From: Cyanophora paradoxa
Lineage: Eukaryota; Glaucocystophyceae; Cyanophorales; Cyanophoraceae
Direction of reading: 5' to 3'
Assembly (NCBI GenBank): GCA_004431415.1
Contig: QPMI01000068.1
Coordinates: 62,001-126,000, forward strand
Length of the DNA stretch: 64,000 nucleotides
Of the stretch, positions 30,744 to 41,182 are shown piece after piece (positions within the stretch are counted from its first letter, which is position 1; each line of letters starts with the position of its first letter). Position numbers and translations under genes: made by a program. The notes under the pieces are model-generated. The model made no database searches. It saw nothing but the letters and a program-made list of their open reading frames with translations, and was not told the origin of the DNA.

Positions 30744-31085
30744 ATGTGGCAATGGTTTCACCAATTGCTGGATATGTTTCACATTCATGTGACCAGCAAT
30801 TATAAGAGTAGCTGTTGTGATACTACTATTGACGTCAGCATTGGATCTTCCTCCCCAAGTGGATCCAGGAGTGGGTCTCCCTATGATGTGGTGATGAGGT
30901 CAGGCTCAACTGAGGGGCAAAGGGTAAGCTTGGAGTGTATTGAAGAGGTGACAGGGGAGCAATTTGCTGAGGCTGTGAGTAGTGCTTTAAATGAGTACCA
31001 AGGGCACTTCCGGACAAGGCCTTCAACACCTGAAAGGAGGAACGTTTACGCTGCGCATATTATCGACCATCAGGGAAGGTATTAA
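30744..31085 (+). CDS. Hypothetical protein (B2)
   Basis: ORF of 113 residues from ATG 30744, starting MWQWFHQLLDMFHIHV. A Ser/Gly-rich stretch (SIGSSSPSGSRSGSP) follows, then an acidic segment. No recognised domain. Its 3' end overlaps the convergent ORF 31060-31296 by 26 bp. Confidence 0.4.
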   Translation: MWQWFHQLLDMFHIHVTSNYKSSCCDTTIDVSIGSSSPSGSRSGSPYDVVMRSGSTEGQRVSLECIEEVTGEQFAEAVSSALNEYQGHFRTRPSTPERRNVYAAHIIDHQGRY

Positions 31086-31296
31086 TCTCGTTTCCAAGCA
31101 TGAGAAGGTCGTTTGATATTTTTTGTAAGGCTGCTTTGATGTGTGGAGACAAAGGAGCTATGCGGTGTCCAAGGTTGTACAGTTCTATAGAGAGGCGATG
31201 TATGGAGTCACTCAATTCAGGGCTTGGAGACGTCAGTGCCAGATATGAGAGTTCAAAGGAGACCTCTACAAGGCGAGTATGGATTGGGGTGGCCAT
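31060..31296 (-). CDS. Hypothetical small helical protein (B2)
   Basis: Minus-strand ORF of 78 residues from ATG 31296. Leu/Ile/Ser pattern (SIHRLSIELYNLGHRIAPLS) suggests helices. No homologue recognised; the context is a cluster of small accessory genes. Confidence 0.4.
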   Translation of the reverse strand: MATPIHTRLVEVSFELSYLALTSPSPELSDSIHRLSIELYNLGHRIAPLSPHIKAALQKISNDLLMLGNEINTFPDGR

Positions 31297-31356
31297 TGGG
31301 CTCTACTTTTAAAAAAGCATAAAAATGTTGGGGTGCTGGGATGAGGGTCTCCACAT

Positions 31357-31593
31357 TTACGATTTTCTCCAGCTTAAATTTGCTTTGTGGAGTAGGGCAT
31401 ACCCCTCCATGCCAAAGTTATCACATATGATGTTCTCATATGCCTCCATCAATCTGCGCAATTCTTTACTTTTCTGGGGGTTGATGTCTTGGGGTGCCTT
31501 CCTATATTCATCATAGTACTGCTGCCTGACTGCCTCCCATAGTTCAACCATGTCCTCAAGGGGGATGTCATCATAGCTGCTGTCTGAATCCAT
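31357..31593 (-). CDS. Hypothetical small acidic protein (B2)
   Basis: Minus-strand ORF; I take ATG 31593 (MDSDSSYDDIPLEDMVELWE), giving 78 residues, since the longer frame upstream has no ATG. Acidic N-terminus followed by a charged helical region (RRLMEAYENII). No known domain. The inverted-repeat module begins about 55 bp upstream. Confidence 0.45.
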   Translation of the reverse strand: MDSDSSYDDIPLEDMVELWEAVRQQYYDEYRKAPQDINPQKSKELRRLMEAYENIICDNFGMEGYALLHKANLSWRKS

Positions 31594-31647
31594 GGTGCTA
31601 CTGGTGGGCTGGTATGTAAGACTGTTTGGGGGTTGGAGGGTGGAAAG

Positions 31648-31666
31648 AATCAATTTTTTGGGACCC
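31648..31666. repeat. 19-bp repeated word AATCAATTTTTTGGGACCC
   Basis: Occurs here and, with one change (C for T), at 34431-34449. Both copies are followed by C- or purine-rich short repeats. The B3 module at 43162-43255 has a degenerate relative on its outer side (minus strand, about 43258-43283). Confidence 0.7.
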
Positions 31667-31671
31667 TACCC

Positions 31672-31877
31672 CCACAGGGTAGACAGGAGGTAGACAGAAG
31701 GTAGACAGGGTAGAGGGTTGTTTGTAAACTTTCTTAGGAAAATCCCTCCTCGCGGGAAGTTTTACATACAACCCTCTACCCTGTCTACCCAGACCCTCTA
31801 CCCTCTACCCTCTACCCTCTACCCTGTCTACCCAGACCCTCTACCCTCTACCCTCTACCCCCTACCCTCTACCCTCA
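31672..31877. repeat. Inverted-repeat module with conserved core (B2 copy)
   Basis: Arms 31700-31720 and 31769-31789 are perfectly complementary (GGTAGACAGGGTAGAGGG plus TTG). The 48-bp core between them, TTTGTAAACTTTCTTAGG... to ...GGGAAGTTTTACATA, matches the module at 43162-43255 at about 44 of 48 positions. The arms extend outward as short tandem repeats of GTAGACAGG and CTACCCT (to 31877). The module fills the gap between an accessory gene and the primase-helicase. Candidate origin, hairpin or recombination site. Confidence 0.8.
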
Positions 31878-31882
31878 TATGA

Positions 31883-34360
31883 TTATTCACTATCACTTTC
31901 AATTCCACATTTTGACTTCAATCCCACATAGTAAATGGAATTCACACCATTCCTTTTCACCTGCTTCTTAGGAATCCCATTGATCACAGTCATAGCTGTT
32001 CCAAAGGCTGTTTGGCTCATTTCTTTATCCACTCTGGAATACTCTTTGAATAGATCAGCTGCCTTGATGACGTCACTGCTGCTGTGGGTGATTTCAAAGT
32101 TTGCCTGGAGCCATGTCAGCACTGGGTTATTCTCAGTAATATATTCCTTGCTGGCCTCCCTCACAGATTCAGGCACTGGGATGAAACCCATGGAACCCAC
32201 CTCTGTGGTGTAAATATCAATGAGCAGCCTCATGAAAGCCAGAGGGTACCTTTCATCATCCCTAATTCTGCCCATCAGGCTGGGGTCTGCCTTCGTTTGG
32301 CCTTGGATGGGATTTTCCTTGAACTGATATTCAAAGTGGGACACATGGAGGCGCCTTTGAATGCCTCCATCCAGTTTGGAGAGCTTTGGAATATCATTTG
32401 TGAGCAGGAATGGAATGAATTGAGGGCTGAATGTTATGGGGTTCCCATATAGCTGCCTTGCTGTGATTTTCTCACCTCCAGTGATCTCCTTTATTTTGCC
32501 CACCTGAAGCTTGTCACTGGCCTCTGGCTCATTGGAGAAGATCACCCTCACACCCTTTTTATCAGCCAGCTCAGGAACAGGGGCGCCAGACCTTGGCTTC
32601 CCACTCACCCAATAAGAGCTGTCAAGAGGCTGGGCATAATCACCAAGCGCCTTAAGTGCCAGCTCCTGAACAGTGGATTTACCATTGGAACCAGTGCCTG
32701 TCCATATGTGGAAGCGCTGGTCTTTGTTGCCCTTTCCAGACAGGGCTCCAGCCAATGTCCTGATCATGAACTGAGCAGTCTCTTGATCTTTGAATGGCTC
32801 ATATACAATTTTCTTAATTTCTTCCATGACATTCCCGTCAATCACAGAAGCATATGGATAGCCCACTGTCTTGCTGACATACTCATCAGCTTTGGCTGGG
32901 CGAAAGACCTTGTTTTGAAGGTCATAGACTCCATTGGTGAACCCAATCAGCTCCTTGGATTCATCCATTTTGGCAGCTATTTCAGTGTCAGCAAAGTGAG
33001 CCTTGGCCTCTTTGATGATGGAATTTTTGAATCCACATTTCAGGAGCTGTTTGGAAATTTCAAGGCATTTCTTGGCATTCTCCTCATACTTTGAGCTTTC
33101 ATCTGGATTAGCAGCAGCTGCGCGAGTATTTTCCATTGCCTCCTTCATGAAGAGCTTCATGACATCAGTGGATAGTACTTTGCGCAGTGTATGGGGCTCC
33201 CTTTCAGCTCTCCACAGTCCAGTGGCCTTATCCCTCACATACCAGATGTCTTTTTGATTGGCATCATAGCAGAATTGGTCTTTCTGTGTGTGGTACAGGA
33301 CTTCAGCCACATTGTAATGACCTCCATTAGAAGCAATGGCATTTTTAATGGCCTGCTTGAGGTCTCCCTTGTTGGCAAACAGCTGAATAAATAGATCCAG
33401 ATTATCAGCTTTGAGCCAGAAGACCAGAGAAGCATATGTCAGTGGCTTTGCTGAGCTGCCCTTTTGGAAGCTCTGCCAAGCCTTGTCACATGCCTCAGCA
33501 CTATATTTGCTGCTCTGTTGGCTGAACTTGTGCCAGATGGCCAGTACTCTGTCTTCAGGCATTTTCTTGTCCCCCATTGTGCTTGTCAGGGCCAACCCAA
33601 CATTAACCCAGTCAGCATAGCCATCAGCTCGTTTTTCGCTGAGCCCCATCACAAGCTTTTCCAGCTCATCACTGGTGATGATTTCGCTGGAATAAGCATT
33701 ATTTTTGGGCAGCTCCTGGGCAGGCTCCTCCTTCTCTGGAAGAGTGAGCAGGGCCTCCTTGCCAGTGAGAAGCTGGACAAAGAAATCAGTGTCCTCATGG
33801 GATGTTAGCTTGGTGAACACAGTGTCCCAGCAAGGTTCCTCATAGGTGCTGCTCTTGTCAGCAAGAGCCTTCTCTTTACAGCAACCAAGGCACACAAGCG
33901 CCCTGTTGTTGTTGTAAACAGATGGATCATAGTCCTCATGAGGCTTGAGCCCAGCCCTCTCAAGGAAAACAGGGAAATCCCTGTAGATGCCATGAAGGGT
34001 GGTACATACCATGTGGGCACTCACTTTGTAGCATGGATCCTGTGTGTCTTTTTTGATCAGCAGCCTTGATCTGGTGGATATGGCAATGGTGCTGATGTGG
34101 ACACCAAGTGCCTTGGCCAGCTTTTCAGCCTTGGAGTTAATTAGCCCAAGTCCCTCATCATCAACCTCATCAACAGGCAGAACCTGTTCGAAATCAATGT
34201 AGAGCTTGGTGAATTTATGGCCACTCAAGTACTCAGCCATGTGCCTGTTGCCTGAAGCAATCCTCTGGAGTGCCTCAGTGACTCTGATAGTCACAGTGCT
34301 GGCTTCGCGGCTGCCAATGATGCTTGTTAGGAAGGTGCCAATGATGCTGGTGGATGCCAT
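31883..34360 (-). CDS. D5-like primase-helicase (AEP-like N-terminus plus SF3 helicase), B2
   Basis: Intact ORF of 825 residues from ATG 34360. N-terminal LYIDFE near residue 53 resembles the acidic motif of archaeo-eukaryotic primases. Residues about 235-320 (WVNVGLALTSTMG, AWQSFQKGSS) fit a PriCT-like linker. The C-terminal SF3 helicase has Walker A G-T-G-S-N-G-K-S-T, Walker B-like VRVIFSNEPE and motif C FIPFLLTNDIPKL. It would prime and unwind DNA for the viral polymerase. Transcribed on the strand opposite to PolB. A TACTTAAGG word lies about 40 bp upstream of the start. Confidence 0.88.
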   Translation of the reverse strand: MASTSIIGTFLTSIIGSREASTVTIRVTEALQRIASGNRHMAEYLSGHKFTKLYIDFEQVLPVDEVDDEGLGLINSKAEKLAKALGVHISTIAISTRSRLLIKKDTQDPCYKVSAHMVCTTLHGIYRDFPVFLERAGLKPHEDYDPSVYNNNRALVCLGCCKEKALADKSSTYEEPCWDTVFTKLTSHEDTDFFVQLLTGKEALLTLPEKEEPAQELPKNNAYSSEIITSDELEKLVMGLSEKRADGYADWVNVGLALTSTMGDKKMPEDRVLAIWHKFSQQSSKYSAEACDKAWQSFQKGSSAKPLTYASLVFWLKADNLDLFIQLFANKGDLKQAIKNAIASNGGHYNVAEVLYHTQKDQFCYDANQKDIWYVRDKATGLWRAEREPHTLRKVLSTDVMKLFMKEAMENTRAAAANPDESSKYEENAKKCLEISKQLLKCGFKNSIIKEAKAHFADTEIAAKMDESKELIGFTNGVYDLQNKVFRPAKADEYVSKTVGYPYASVIDGNVMEEIKKIVYEPFKDQETAQFMIRTLAGALSGKGNKDQRFHIWTGTGSNGKSTVQELALKALGDYAQPLDSSYWVSGKPRSGAPVPELADKKGVRVIFSNEPEASDKLQVGKIKEITGGEKITARQLYGNPITFSPQFIPFLLTNDIPKLSKLDGGIQRRLHVSHFEYQFKENPIQGQTKADPSLMGRIRDDERYPLAFMRLLIDIYTTEVGSMGFIPVPESVREASKEYITENNPVLTWLQANFEITHSSSDVIKAADLFKEYSRVDKEMSQTAFGTAMTVINGIPKKQVKRNGVNSIYYVGLKSKCGIESDSE

Positions 34361-34430
34361 TCTACTATAGGGTGAGATAATTATTTCAGTGAACTATACC
34401 CTTAAGTACTTTTCGAAAAAAGGAGTAACT

Positions 34431-34495
34431 CAAATCAATTTTTCGGGACCCCCCTCCCCCCTCCCCCCTCCCCCATCCCCCTCTCCCCTCTCCCC
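34431..34495. repeat. 19-bp word plus C-rich short repeats
   Basis: AATCAATTTTTCGGGACCC (34431-34449) followed by repeats of CCCCCCTC and CCCCTCTC to 34495. It parallels the beginning of the module at 31648, but the conserved core and arms are absent here. Confidence 0.7.
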
Positions 34496-34687
34496 TCACA
34501 CATAGGGATCCCGCTTTCTCGGCCGCCCCCTCCTATCTGGGGTCGCCTCCTCAAACAGATACCTGATACACAGGAGAGCCCCAGCCTTGTATGTGCTGAC
34601 CCTCACGTATTTTTTGTGGAGCTCGCGAAACTCTGGATCGTTTTGGATCCTGCGCTTGATGTACCTCATTTGCTTGGTGTACGCCAT
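34496..34687 (-). CDS. Small basic protein with RGRPRK tail (B2)
   Basis: Minus-strand ORF of 63 residues from ATG 34687. It reads KQMRYIKRRIQNDPEFRELH, a hydrophobic ICIRYLFEEA-like stretch, then D-R-R-G-R-P-R-K-R-D-P-Y-V. The R-G-R-P-R-K core is a canonical AT-hook. It shares outline with 30488-30718 and with A3 56447-56701 (FIKYLYGVPYSNRGRKSKYV). A CTATTTAAA word lies about 45 bp upstream. Confidence 0.6.
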   Translation of the reverse strand: MAYTKQMRYIKRRIQNDPEFRELHKKYVRVSTYKAGALLCIRYLFEEATPDRRGRPRKRDPYV

Positions 34688-34787
34688 TGCTGGATGTGTT
34701 CCCCTTATAGTATAGTTGAGATTTCTTTTTAAATAGGGATCGCGGGGTTTATTCTCATTGAGCGCCGCGAATTTTCCAAAATATACC

Positions 34788-34800
34788 CATTTAAAGATTA
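34788..34800 (+). promoter_or_regulatory. TTTAAAG box upstream of PolB (B2)
   Basis: CATTTAAAGATTA ends about 36 bp before ATG 34836. Near-identical words stand at the same distance before the small basic gene (56403) and the polymerase-helicase gene (56903) in A3. A candidate early-gene promoter element. Confidence 0.45.
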
Positions 34801-34835
34801 TTTTCGTACCTATATATAAGATACAGCCCCCAGCA

Positions 34836-37800
34836 ATGCCCCGCCGCAGCCACTATCAAATTAAGGAGCTTCAGGATGAGATTATCGGGAATTTAGCCTT
34901 TCTACTTGCGAACCATTCCATTAGCGACGGAGAATACGAAGCTTATATTAAACAGACCAATAAAAAGCTCAAAGGGCTACAAGCCCTGAACCGAGAGCTG
35001 CTCGGAAAAATCGAGCTACTCGACGAAGGTGACCGCCTGGGACAGATTCAGGCCGACCAGACGACCACCACACAAGTTCGTGGAGAGGACTACACGGCCT
35101 TAATTAATGAGCACAGGGCGCTGAATAATAAATATATTGATTTCACGATCCGCGCCAAGCATCGAATCACAACCACCCAGGAATTTAATGACACATATGC
35201 TGAAGAGCTTCATTCGAGGCTTCAAGACGCCATCAACTCGCAGATGTCAATTAAAACGCGCTTCACATACATCTGCCGTTTTTCAAGGGCGAGTAGCCCC
35301 AGAGAATTCATTACCAAACATATTTACAGTAGCTACAATATAATTACCAGATCGCGCAGCCTCCAAAAGGAAACGTCAAAATTGGCCAGAGAATGCCAAT
35401 CCCAGATCGATGTCACTGACAGCTATCGTTTGGACAGCATTCAAGCGCTACGAGTGATTGTTCTCTCATACAAACCCATAGCAGGGGCAGGTTTTATTCC
35501 ACTCCCCGACTGGCTAAAGAATAAACGCGCAATTGTGAACGTAAATAACGCAGATGACAGGTGCTTTGAGTATGCCATCCTTTGCTACATTCATAAAGAT
35601 GACGTAAATAGTCACAAACGAAATGAACCCTGCCAGTACAGGAGGTGGTTCAAAAAGGAGTTGAATTTCGAGGGCATCGAATTTCCTGTAAAGGCGGATG
35701 CTGATACTATTGACCTGTTCGAAAGCCTCAATCCAGACATCTCTGTTAATATTTACGACACCTTCAACTCTACAGAAGAAATTAATCTGCTCCACAACAG
35801 CTCTTCGCGCAACAGGAAGTACCAAGTCGACCTGCTCCTAATTACAGGCGAAAATGGGAAAAGCCACTACACTACAATATTTAGTATGTCGCGACTGCTT
35901 GCGCAAAATGACAAACAGCGCCTACATTTCTGTAAAACGTGCTCAAATCATTTCAAGACTGAAGAGAAACTGCTTGCCCACATCCAAAGCAAACGCTGTG
36001 TGGATTGGAGGACCTCAGCAGGTGAAACCCCAAAGCAACCCACATTCATTGAGTTTGGACTGAAGCATCTAACCAAAACCGTATTTCTCCCAGTAATTGC
36101 GTACTGCTACTTTGATTTTGACACAGATCAAACGGGCATGTTCAAAATTAAATCTATCTCCATGATTGGCCTATAAAGTAGTCATCAAGAAAAAGCACAC
36201 CAGCATCTACGAGCTTTTAACTACACTCGACAAAGCAGCCCCTGAGCTACTTAAAGCCCTATTCACCAACGTCCCAATGTCACTGACAAAGGAGCAAAAG
36301 CACGCCCACTACCTCACCAAAATGTGCTACATCTGTGATGGTACGTTTTCCCAAGACAATTTTAAAGTCCGCGATCATGACCACCAAACGGGCGACTTTG
36401 TAGGTACAGCATGTCGCAGATGTAACCTTCACAGACGCACCAGCAATTTCACCAAGATTCCCATAGTGACCAATGACCTCTCACTGTCTGGAAACCAGCT
36501 ATTCAAGGCCATCGCGCTCAATTCCGAGAGGCGCGTGGACGTCCTTGCGAAATCGTTTGACAACTACTTGTCGATCACCTGGGGTTGTTTCAAATTCATT
36601 GACATCAAAAACTTTATCGATTTTGGCGTTCAAAACGTGGAAGAATTAAAGGAAAGGTTCCAGCTTTTCCGCCAGAAATCGCACAGAACCTATGGCATGG
36701 ATGCTGCCCATTACGTCTCAAGTCCTGGGCTATCATGGGACAGCGTGCTGTCGACCACCAGGCCAAAGATCGAGCTGCTTTCCAACTCTGATATGTACAG
36801 CATGGTTGAAGGTATGATTAGGGGAGGCCTTTCTATTATGAATCACAGGTACGCCAGAGCAGAGAAAGATGATCACATAATCTATTTGGACGCCAATAAT
36901 CTATACGGCTACGCCCTCTCGCAAAAGCTGCCCCTCTCAGGCTTCCAGTGGCACACAGATCCCGCTATCTATGACCTCACATCGCCAGAGGGCGCAATTT
37001 TGGAGGTGGACATTCATTATCCCAAAAATCTCCATGAAATTCACAAAGAGCTGCCGCTTGTCATCAAGAGAACAGAGGATGGACTACAAGCGGCCTGTGA
37101 AGACAGATCCAACAACGTGGTGTCTAAACCTCTGCTCCAATTCATGGTAGCACAAGGCTTAAAGGTCACCAAAATCCACAGGGTGTTAACATTTACCGAG
37201 GCTGCCTTTATGAAGCCCTACGTTGAATCCAATGCCCAAAACCGCAGAGAAGCCCCCTCTAAACCCGAAAAGGACTTCTTTAAAATTATGAACAATAGCC
37301 TGTTCGGTAAATCCATTGAGAGAGTGAGAGGGCGCTCCAATGTCAAGATTGCCACCACCGAAAAGCAATTTATGAAATATGCGCGATCCCCACTGCTCAA
37401 GGCCGAAACGAGACTGAGTGATTCAGCAGTTGCCTTCGAAATGCTACAGAAAGATGTCAAGCTGGACAAGCCCATATCAATCGGAGCAGTTGTCTTGGAT
37501 CTTGCCAAGCTGCGCCTATTTGATTATTACTATAACACCATCAAGCGCAAATGGCCGGACTGTAAATTGCTTTTCACAGATACGGACTCGCTGTGCTTAC
37601 TCGTCCGCTCGAAATCCATTGAAAACGACTTAAAGGACATTGATACCAACCCTACTGAGCTGGGGAAGTTCAAGAACGAGTTTGATGGCCGCACAGTAAT
37701 TGAATACGCTGGAGTGAGGCCGAAATGCTACAGCATCAAAACGGACGATGCTGAAATTAAGAGACTGGCGGGGGTCTGTAAAGAGACAGTTGGCGCCGAC

Positions 37801-37923
37801 CTATCATTCCAAGATTATAAAGATCACGTGTTGTGGCAGAAGCCGAAACAAATCGAAATGAACGTCCAAAAGAAGCTTGACAGTGAGACGTTCAATGTGA
37901 GGATGTCAAAGATTGCTTTCTGA
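34836..37923 (+). pseudogene. Protein-primed family-B DNA polymerase (B2), one frameshift
   Basis: Starts at ATG 34836 (MPRRSHYQIKELQ). The 5' frame to 36176 holds a Polinton-type N-terminal region (IVNVNNADDRCFEYAIL; NFEGIEFPV; C-x-x-C...H near 35935-36000). The second frame (about 36176-37923) holds a Cys/His endonuclease-VII-like motif (C-Y-I-C...DHDHQTG...C-R-R-C-N), then motif A YLDANNLYGYALSQ (about 36882), motif B KIMNNSLFGKS, and motif C T-D-T-D-S (37576). The frameshift falls by the exonuclease segment FDFDTDQTG, where sequence may also be missing. Replicates the viral genome with a protein primer. Either a real lesion or a sequencing indel. Confidence 0.85.
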
Positions 37924-37934
37924 TATCAATATAA

Positions 37935-39284
37935 ATGACGTCAAAAATCACACGAAGACAGGTGGAGTATGATGTGAGTGTACTGCCCATCCCAATCCCG
38001 CAGGAGGAGAGAGGAAGTCGCATACAGAAGAAGAGTGACCTCAAAGCTTTAGTCCCCGCGGAAATTCCCACGGCAATCGCTGTCCCGCATTTAGACCCCG
38101 TCGCGAATACATTCTATGATACAAAGCTGGGGTTTAAAGGGCTCGCCTCACTGGCCAAAGAGCTCCCCAACGTGCCCAGAAAGATTTTGAGGCGCTTTTA
38201 CTACGCGCAGGAAATTAACCAAATTAATAAACCACTCCCGTCCGCCAAAAAGACCCCCTATATTCCAATTCGGCAGCCGCTTGACACTTATGCCATCGAT
38301 CTGATATTCTATCCCGCATACAGTAAACAGAATCAAGGTTATAACACGTTTCTAACCGCAGTGGAGAACACCACGAGACAGGGGTTTATTATTCCCATGC
38401 GGGGCAAGACCGCAGAAAGCACGTTGAACGCATTTAAGGAGCTTGAGCAACTGGTTCCGCGTCCAATCGTGAAGGTACAAAGCGACGCGGGAAGCGAATT
38501 CGTGAATAAAACATTTAAGGATCATTTGGAATCGCAAAAGATCGAGCAGCAAGTGTCGCAGGCCGGGGATCACAATAGCCAAGGCCGCATAGAGGCATTC
38601 AATCGCACAATCAAGAAACTAATCAATGCGTACTGCGTCGCCAACAATACTGTGAAATTCTTTGACAAACTCGATGATTTCGCATACAATTATAATAATA
38701 CGATCCACTCAGCGACGGGAATGAAACCAGCAGAGACCACGGAGCTACACGTGCCTGTAATAATCGCGAGAGAAAACGAGAAATTTATGAAGTCGATCGA
38801 ATACTTAAAGGATTTCCCAGCGGGAACCCACGTCCGAGCGAAAATAGAGAAGAGCCCGTTCGCCAAACAAGGCAACAACTGGAGCCGCGAGATATTCACA
38901 ATAGATGGAGCGGAGGGATTCAAGTTTAGATTGAGGGACAATTCTGGTAAATTAATCGATCGGCTGTACGCCCACTACGAGCTACAGAAAGTGGAAAGCG
39001 TCGAATTTCTGGAAGCCCCATCGATTAATGTGATCGAAGAGGCAAAGAAAGAGGCGCGCGCGGCGACTCGCATTGCGAGGGAAGGTATAGATATGGCGCC
39101 CTCAGTGCCCGAGGGCAGTTTACTGGAGGCTCGAGGCGAGACCAGCCGCAGGGTGGCGCGGGAACTGAGCAAGTTAGCCGTGGCAGGAACCCAGAGGCTC
39201 GCCCCGAGCGCTGTGCGCACAGAGAATATAACTCAGTACACATCAGCGACATCGAGGCTGCGATCTCGCGGGAGAGCGAAATAA
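37935..39284 (+). CDS. Retroviral-type (rve) integrase of B2
   Basis: Intact ORF of 449 residues from ATG 37935. The catalytic triad is visible: Asp in Y-A-I-D-L-I-F-Y, Asp in V-Q-S-D-A-G-S-E-F, and Glu in Q-G-R-I-E-A-F-N-R-T. Near residues 285-350 is an SH3/chromo-like DNA-binding region (HVRAKIEKSPF ... RLYAHYELQKVE), followed by an Ala/Arg/Glu-rich tail. Polintons integrate with this enzyme class. It starts 11 bp after PolB and its stop lies only 3 bp from the stop of the convergent host gene, with no terminal repeat between. Confidence 0.88.
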   Translation: MTSKITRRQVEYDVSVLPIPIPQEERGSRIQKKSDLKALVPAEIPTAIAVPHLDPVANTFYDTKLGFKGLASLAKELPNVPRKILRRFYYAQEINQINKPLPSAKKTPYIPIRQPLDTYAIDLIFYPAYSKQNQGYNTFLTAVENTTRQGFIIPMRGKTAESTLNAFKELEQLVPRPIVKVQSDAGSEFVNKTFKDHLESQKIEQQVSQAGDHNSQGRIEAFNRTIKKLINAYCVANNTVKFFDKLDDFAYNYNNTIHSATGMKPAETTELHVPVIIARENEKFMKSIEYLKDFPAGTHVRAKIEKSPFAKQGNNWSREIFTIDGAEGFKFRLRDNSGKLIDRLYAHYELQKVESVEFLEAPSINVIEEAKKEARAATRIAREGIDMAPSVPEGSLLEARGETSRRVARELSKLAVAGTQRLAPSAVRTENITQYTSATSRLRSRGRAK

Positions 39285-39287
39285 AAT

Positions 39288-40419
39288 CTAGGCGGAGTCA
39301 GTGAGAGCCTCCATCATGGCCTCGTCGTCGACGTCGCCGAAGGGGAGCTCCGCCATCTCCTCGTCGCCGTCCGCGCCCTCCCCCTCGCCGCCATCCGCGC
39401 CCTCCCCCTCGCCAGCCGCGGCCTCCGCGCCCTCCTCAGCCCCCTCCTCGCCCTCTGCGCCCTCCTCGCCCCCATCCGCGCCCACCCACTCCGCGCCCTC
39501 CTCCTCCGCGCCCTCGGCCGCCCCCTGCGGCTCCAGATCCTCCTCCTCGCCCTCGGCCTCCTCTGCGACCGCGGGAAGGGTGGCCGCGGGCTTGGGGGCG
39601 GCCTTGGGGGCGGCCGCGGGCTTGGGCGCGGCCTTGGGGGCGGCGTCGGCCTTGGGGGCGGCGGCCGCGGTCTTGAGGATGGCGCCGGTCTTGAGGGCGG
39701 TCTTGATGAACTCGGGCGTCTTCGCCTTCTTGGCCTTGGGCAGCAGAGCTGAATAGCTGCTCTCGTCCCAGTACTCCTGTGTGGAGCCAGAGGCCGCCGC
39801 GGTCTGCTCGACGGGTCAGCTCGAATTAATAGCAATTATTTTATTTTTGCGCGAAGGGCGCCGCCACGCACCTCCACAGCCTCGGCCGCCCCCTCCATGT
39901 TCATGGAGTGGCGCAGAGACGCGTTCACAAGCCCCTGTGCCGCAGCTGCCCGTGAGCAGGGGCAGGTAGTTAATTAATATAAAGCGGGACGCACCCGTTT
40001 GACAGTGAGGCCGAATTGGATGACCTTCTTGTTGAACTGAATCGGTACCTTGCCGTCGACCTTGCGGATCAAATTCGAGTCCGCCATGCGATCGGCGACC
40101 CGCTTCAGGGACTGCGCCGCGGCCGTCGTTAGCTATATTTATATTCGCAATATTAATGTGTACACGCAGGGCGTACGGCAACGAGGTCGTTTGGAAGACT
40201 CTTGATCAACTCGATGCCTTTCGTAGCGATCTCGTGCTTTTCCTCGAGTTCGGCAGTCGCCGAGCCGCCGCCCAGCTGGCGCTCGAGCGCGGCCAGCCTC
40301 TCCAACATCGCAGACTCGCGTTGAGGAGCCGTCATATTGCGCCATACGTTAAGGCCGACGCCAACCATGGTGGCTTCGCGCCTCATGCGTTCGTTCCAAG
40401 CTGCCTTGCTGGAGCTCAT
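39288..40419 (-). CDS. Host gene with four exons, acidic Ala/Pro/Lys-rich protein
   Basis: Minus-strand exons 40177-40419, 39995-40111, 39872-39934 and 39288-39803 join into 312 codons with no stop. Introns are 65, 60 and 68 nt with GT(A/G)CG(C/T) donors and CAG acceptors, all phase 0. The N-terminus (MSSSKAAWNERMRREA) is followed by a possible coiled coil (MLERLAALERQL). The last exon has KAAPKPAAAPKA repeats and a long Glu/Gly/Ala acidic tail. GC content and introns set it apart from viral genes. Function unknown; composition suggests a nuclear protein. Confidence 0.75.
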
Positions 40420-40652
40420 GGCTATGCGTATACGTATATCTGCTATAGCTATGTTCGCACGATCGATATCGATATCGATATCGATGCTTATCGATATCGA
40501 TATATATGGTAGGCCGCGCACTGTGCCTACTACGGCCGCGCCCGGCCCAGTAGGCAGCGGCCAGTGCCTACTCAGTACTGCGGCCCGGTAGGCCGCGGCC
40601 CGAGTCTACTGCTGCCCGGTAGGCCGAGCACTGTAGCCTGTAGGCTGCGGCG

Positions 40653-40787
40653 CGGTGCCTACTCAGGCTCGCTGGGCCGCGCACGGTGCCTACTCAGGCT
40701 CGCTGGGCCGCGCACGGTGCCTACTCGGGCTCGCTGGGCCGCGCACGGTGCCTACTCGGGCTCGCTGGGCCGCGCACGGTGCCTACT
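40653..40787. repeat. 31-bp tandem repeat
   Basis: Four full units and part of a fifth, each starting CGGTGCCTACTC(A/G)GGCTCG and ending GGGCCGCGCA, with starts at 40653, 40684, 40715, 40746 and 40777. Confidence 0.9.
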
Positions 40788-41182
40788 GCTGCCCGGTAGG
40801 CACAGGCCGGCGCCTACCGAAGCACTGCGCGCGCGCGTAGGCTGCTGAGCGGCCAGGCACTGGCAAAATTTACCACTCTGGGCCAAACACTGAAACAGTT
40901 CTGATTCGCGGACTGGCAGCCAAAGAAATTCCGAACCGGCCGCGGCCGGGGACTTCCACTCAAGCCTGAAGTTTGGCACGTCGACGTGAAATTGCTGCTG
41001 CGGAAGCCTTGATATTGGCCATCAATTCGAGTCCGAGGCAACTTGACCAAGCTAATTAAATCTGGATTTCGACTTGATTGATTTTACGAAGTTCAGCCTG
41101 AAGTTCAAGTTCCCCATTCGGGTGCGTACCGACCGTGGCGATTCGTGAATCGGCCGCACTGCGGTACGTAGTGCTACCGCAG

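Noticed and set aside
40465-40506. ATCGAT tract as an origin or regulatory palindrome
   Set aside because: Simple hexanucleotide repeat with trivial self-complementarity; nothing else supports a function.
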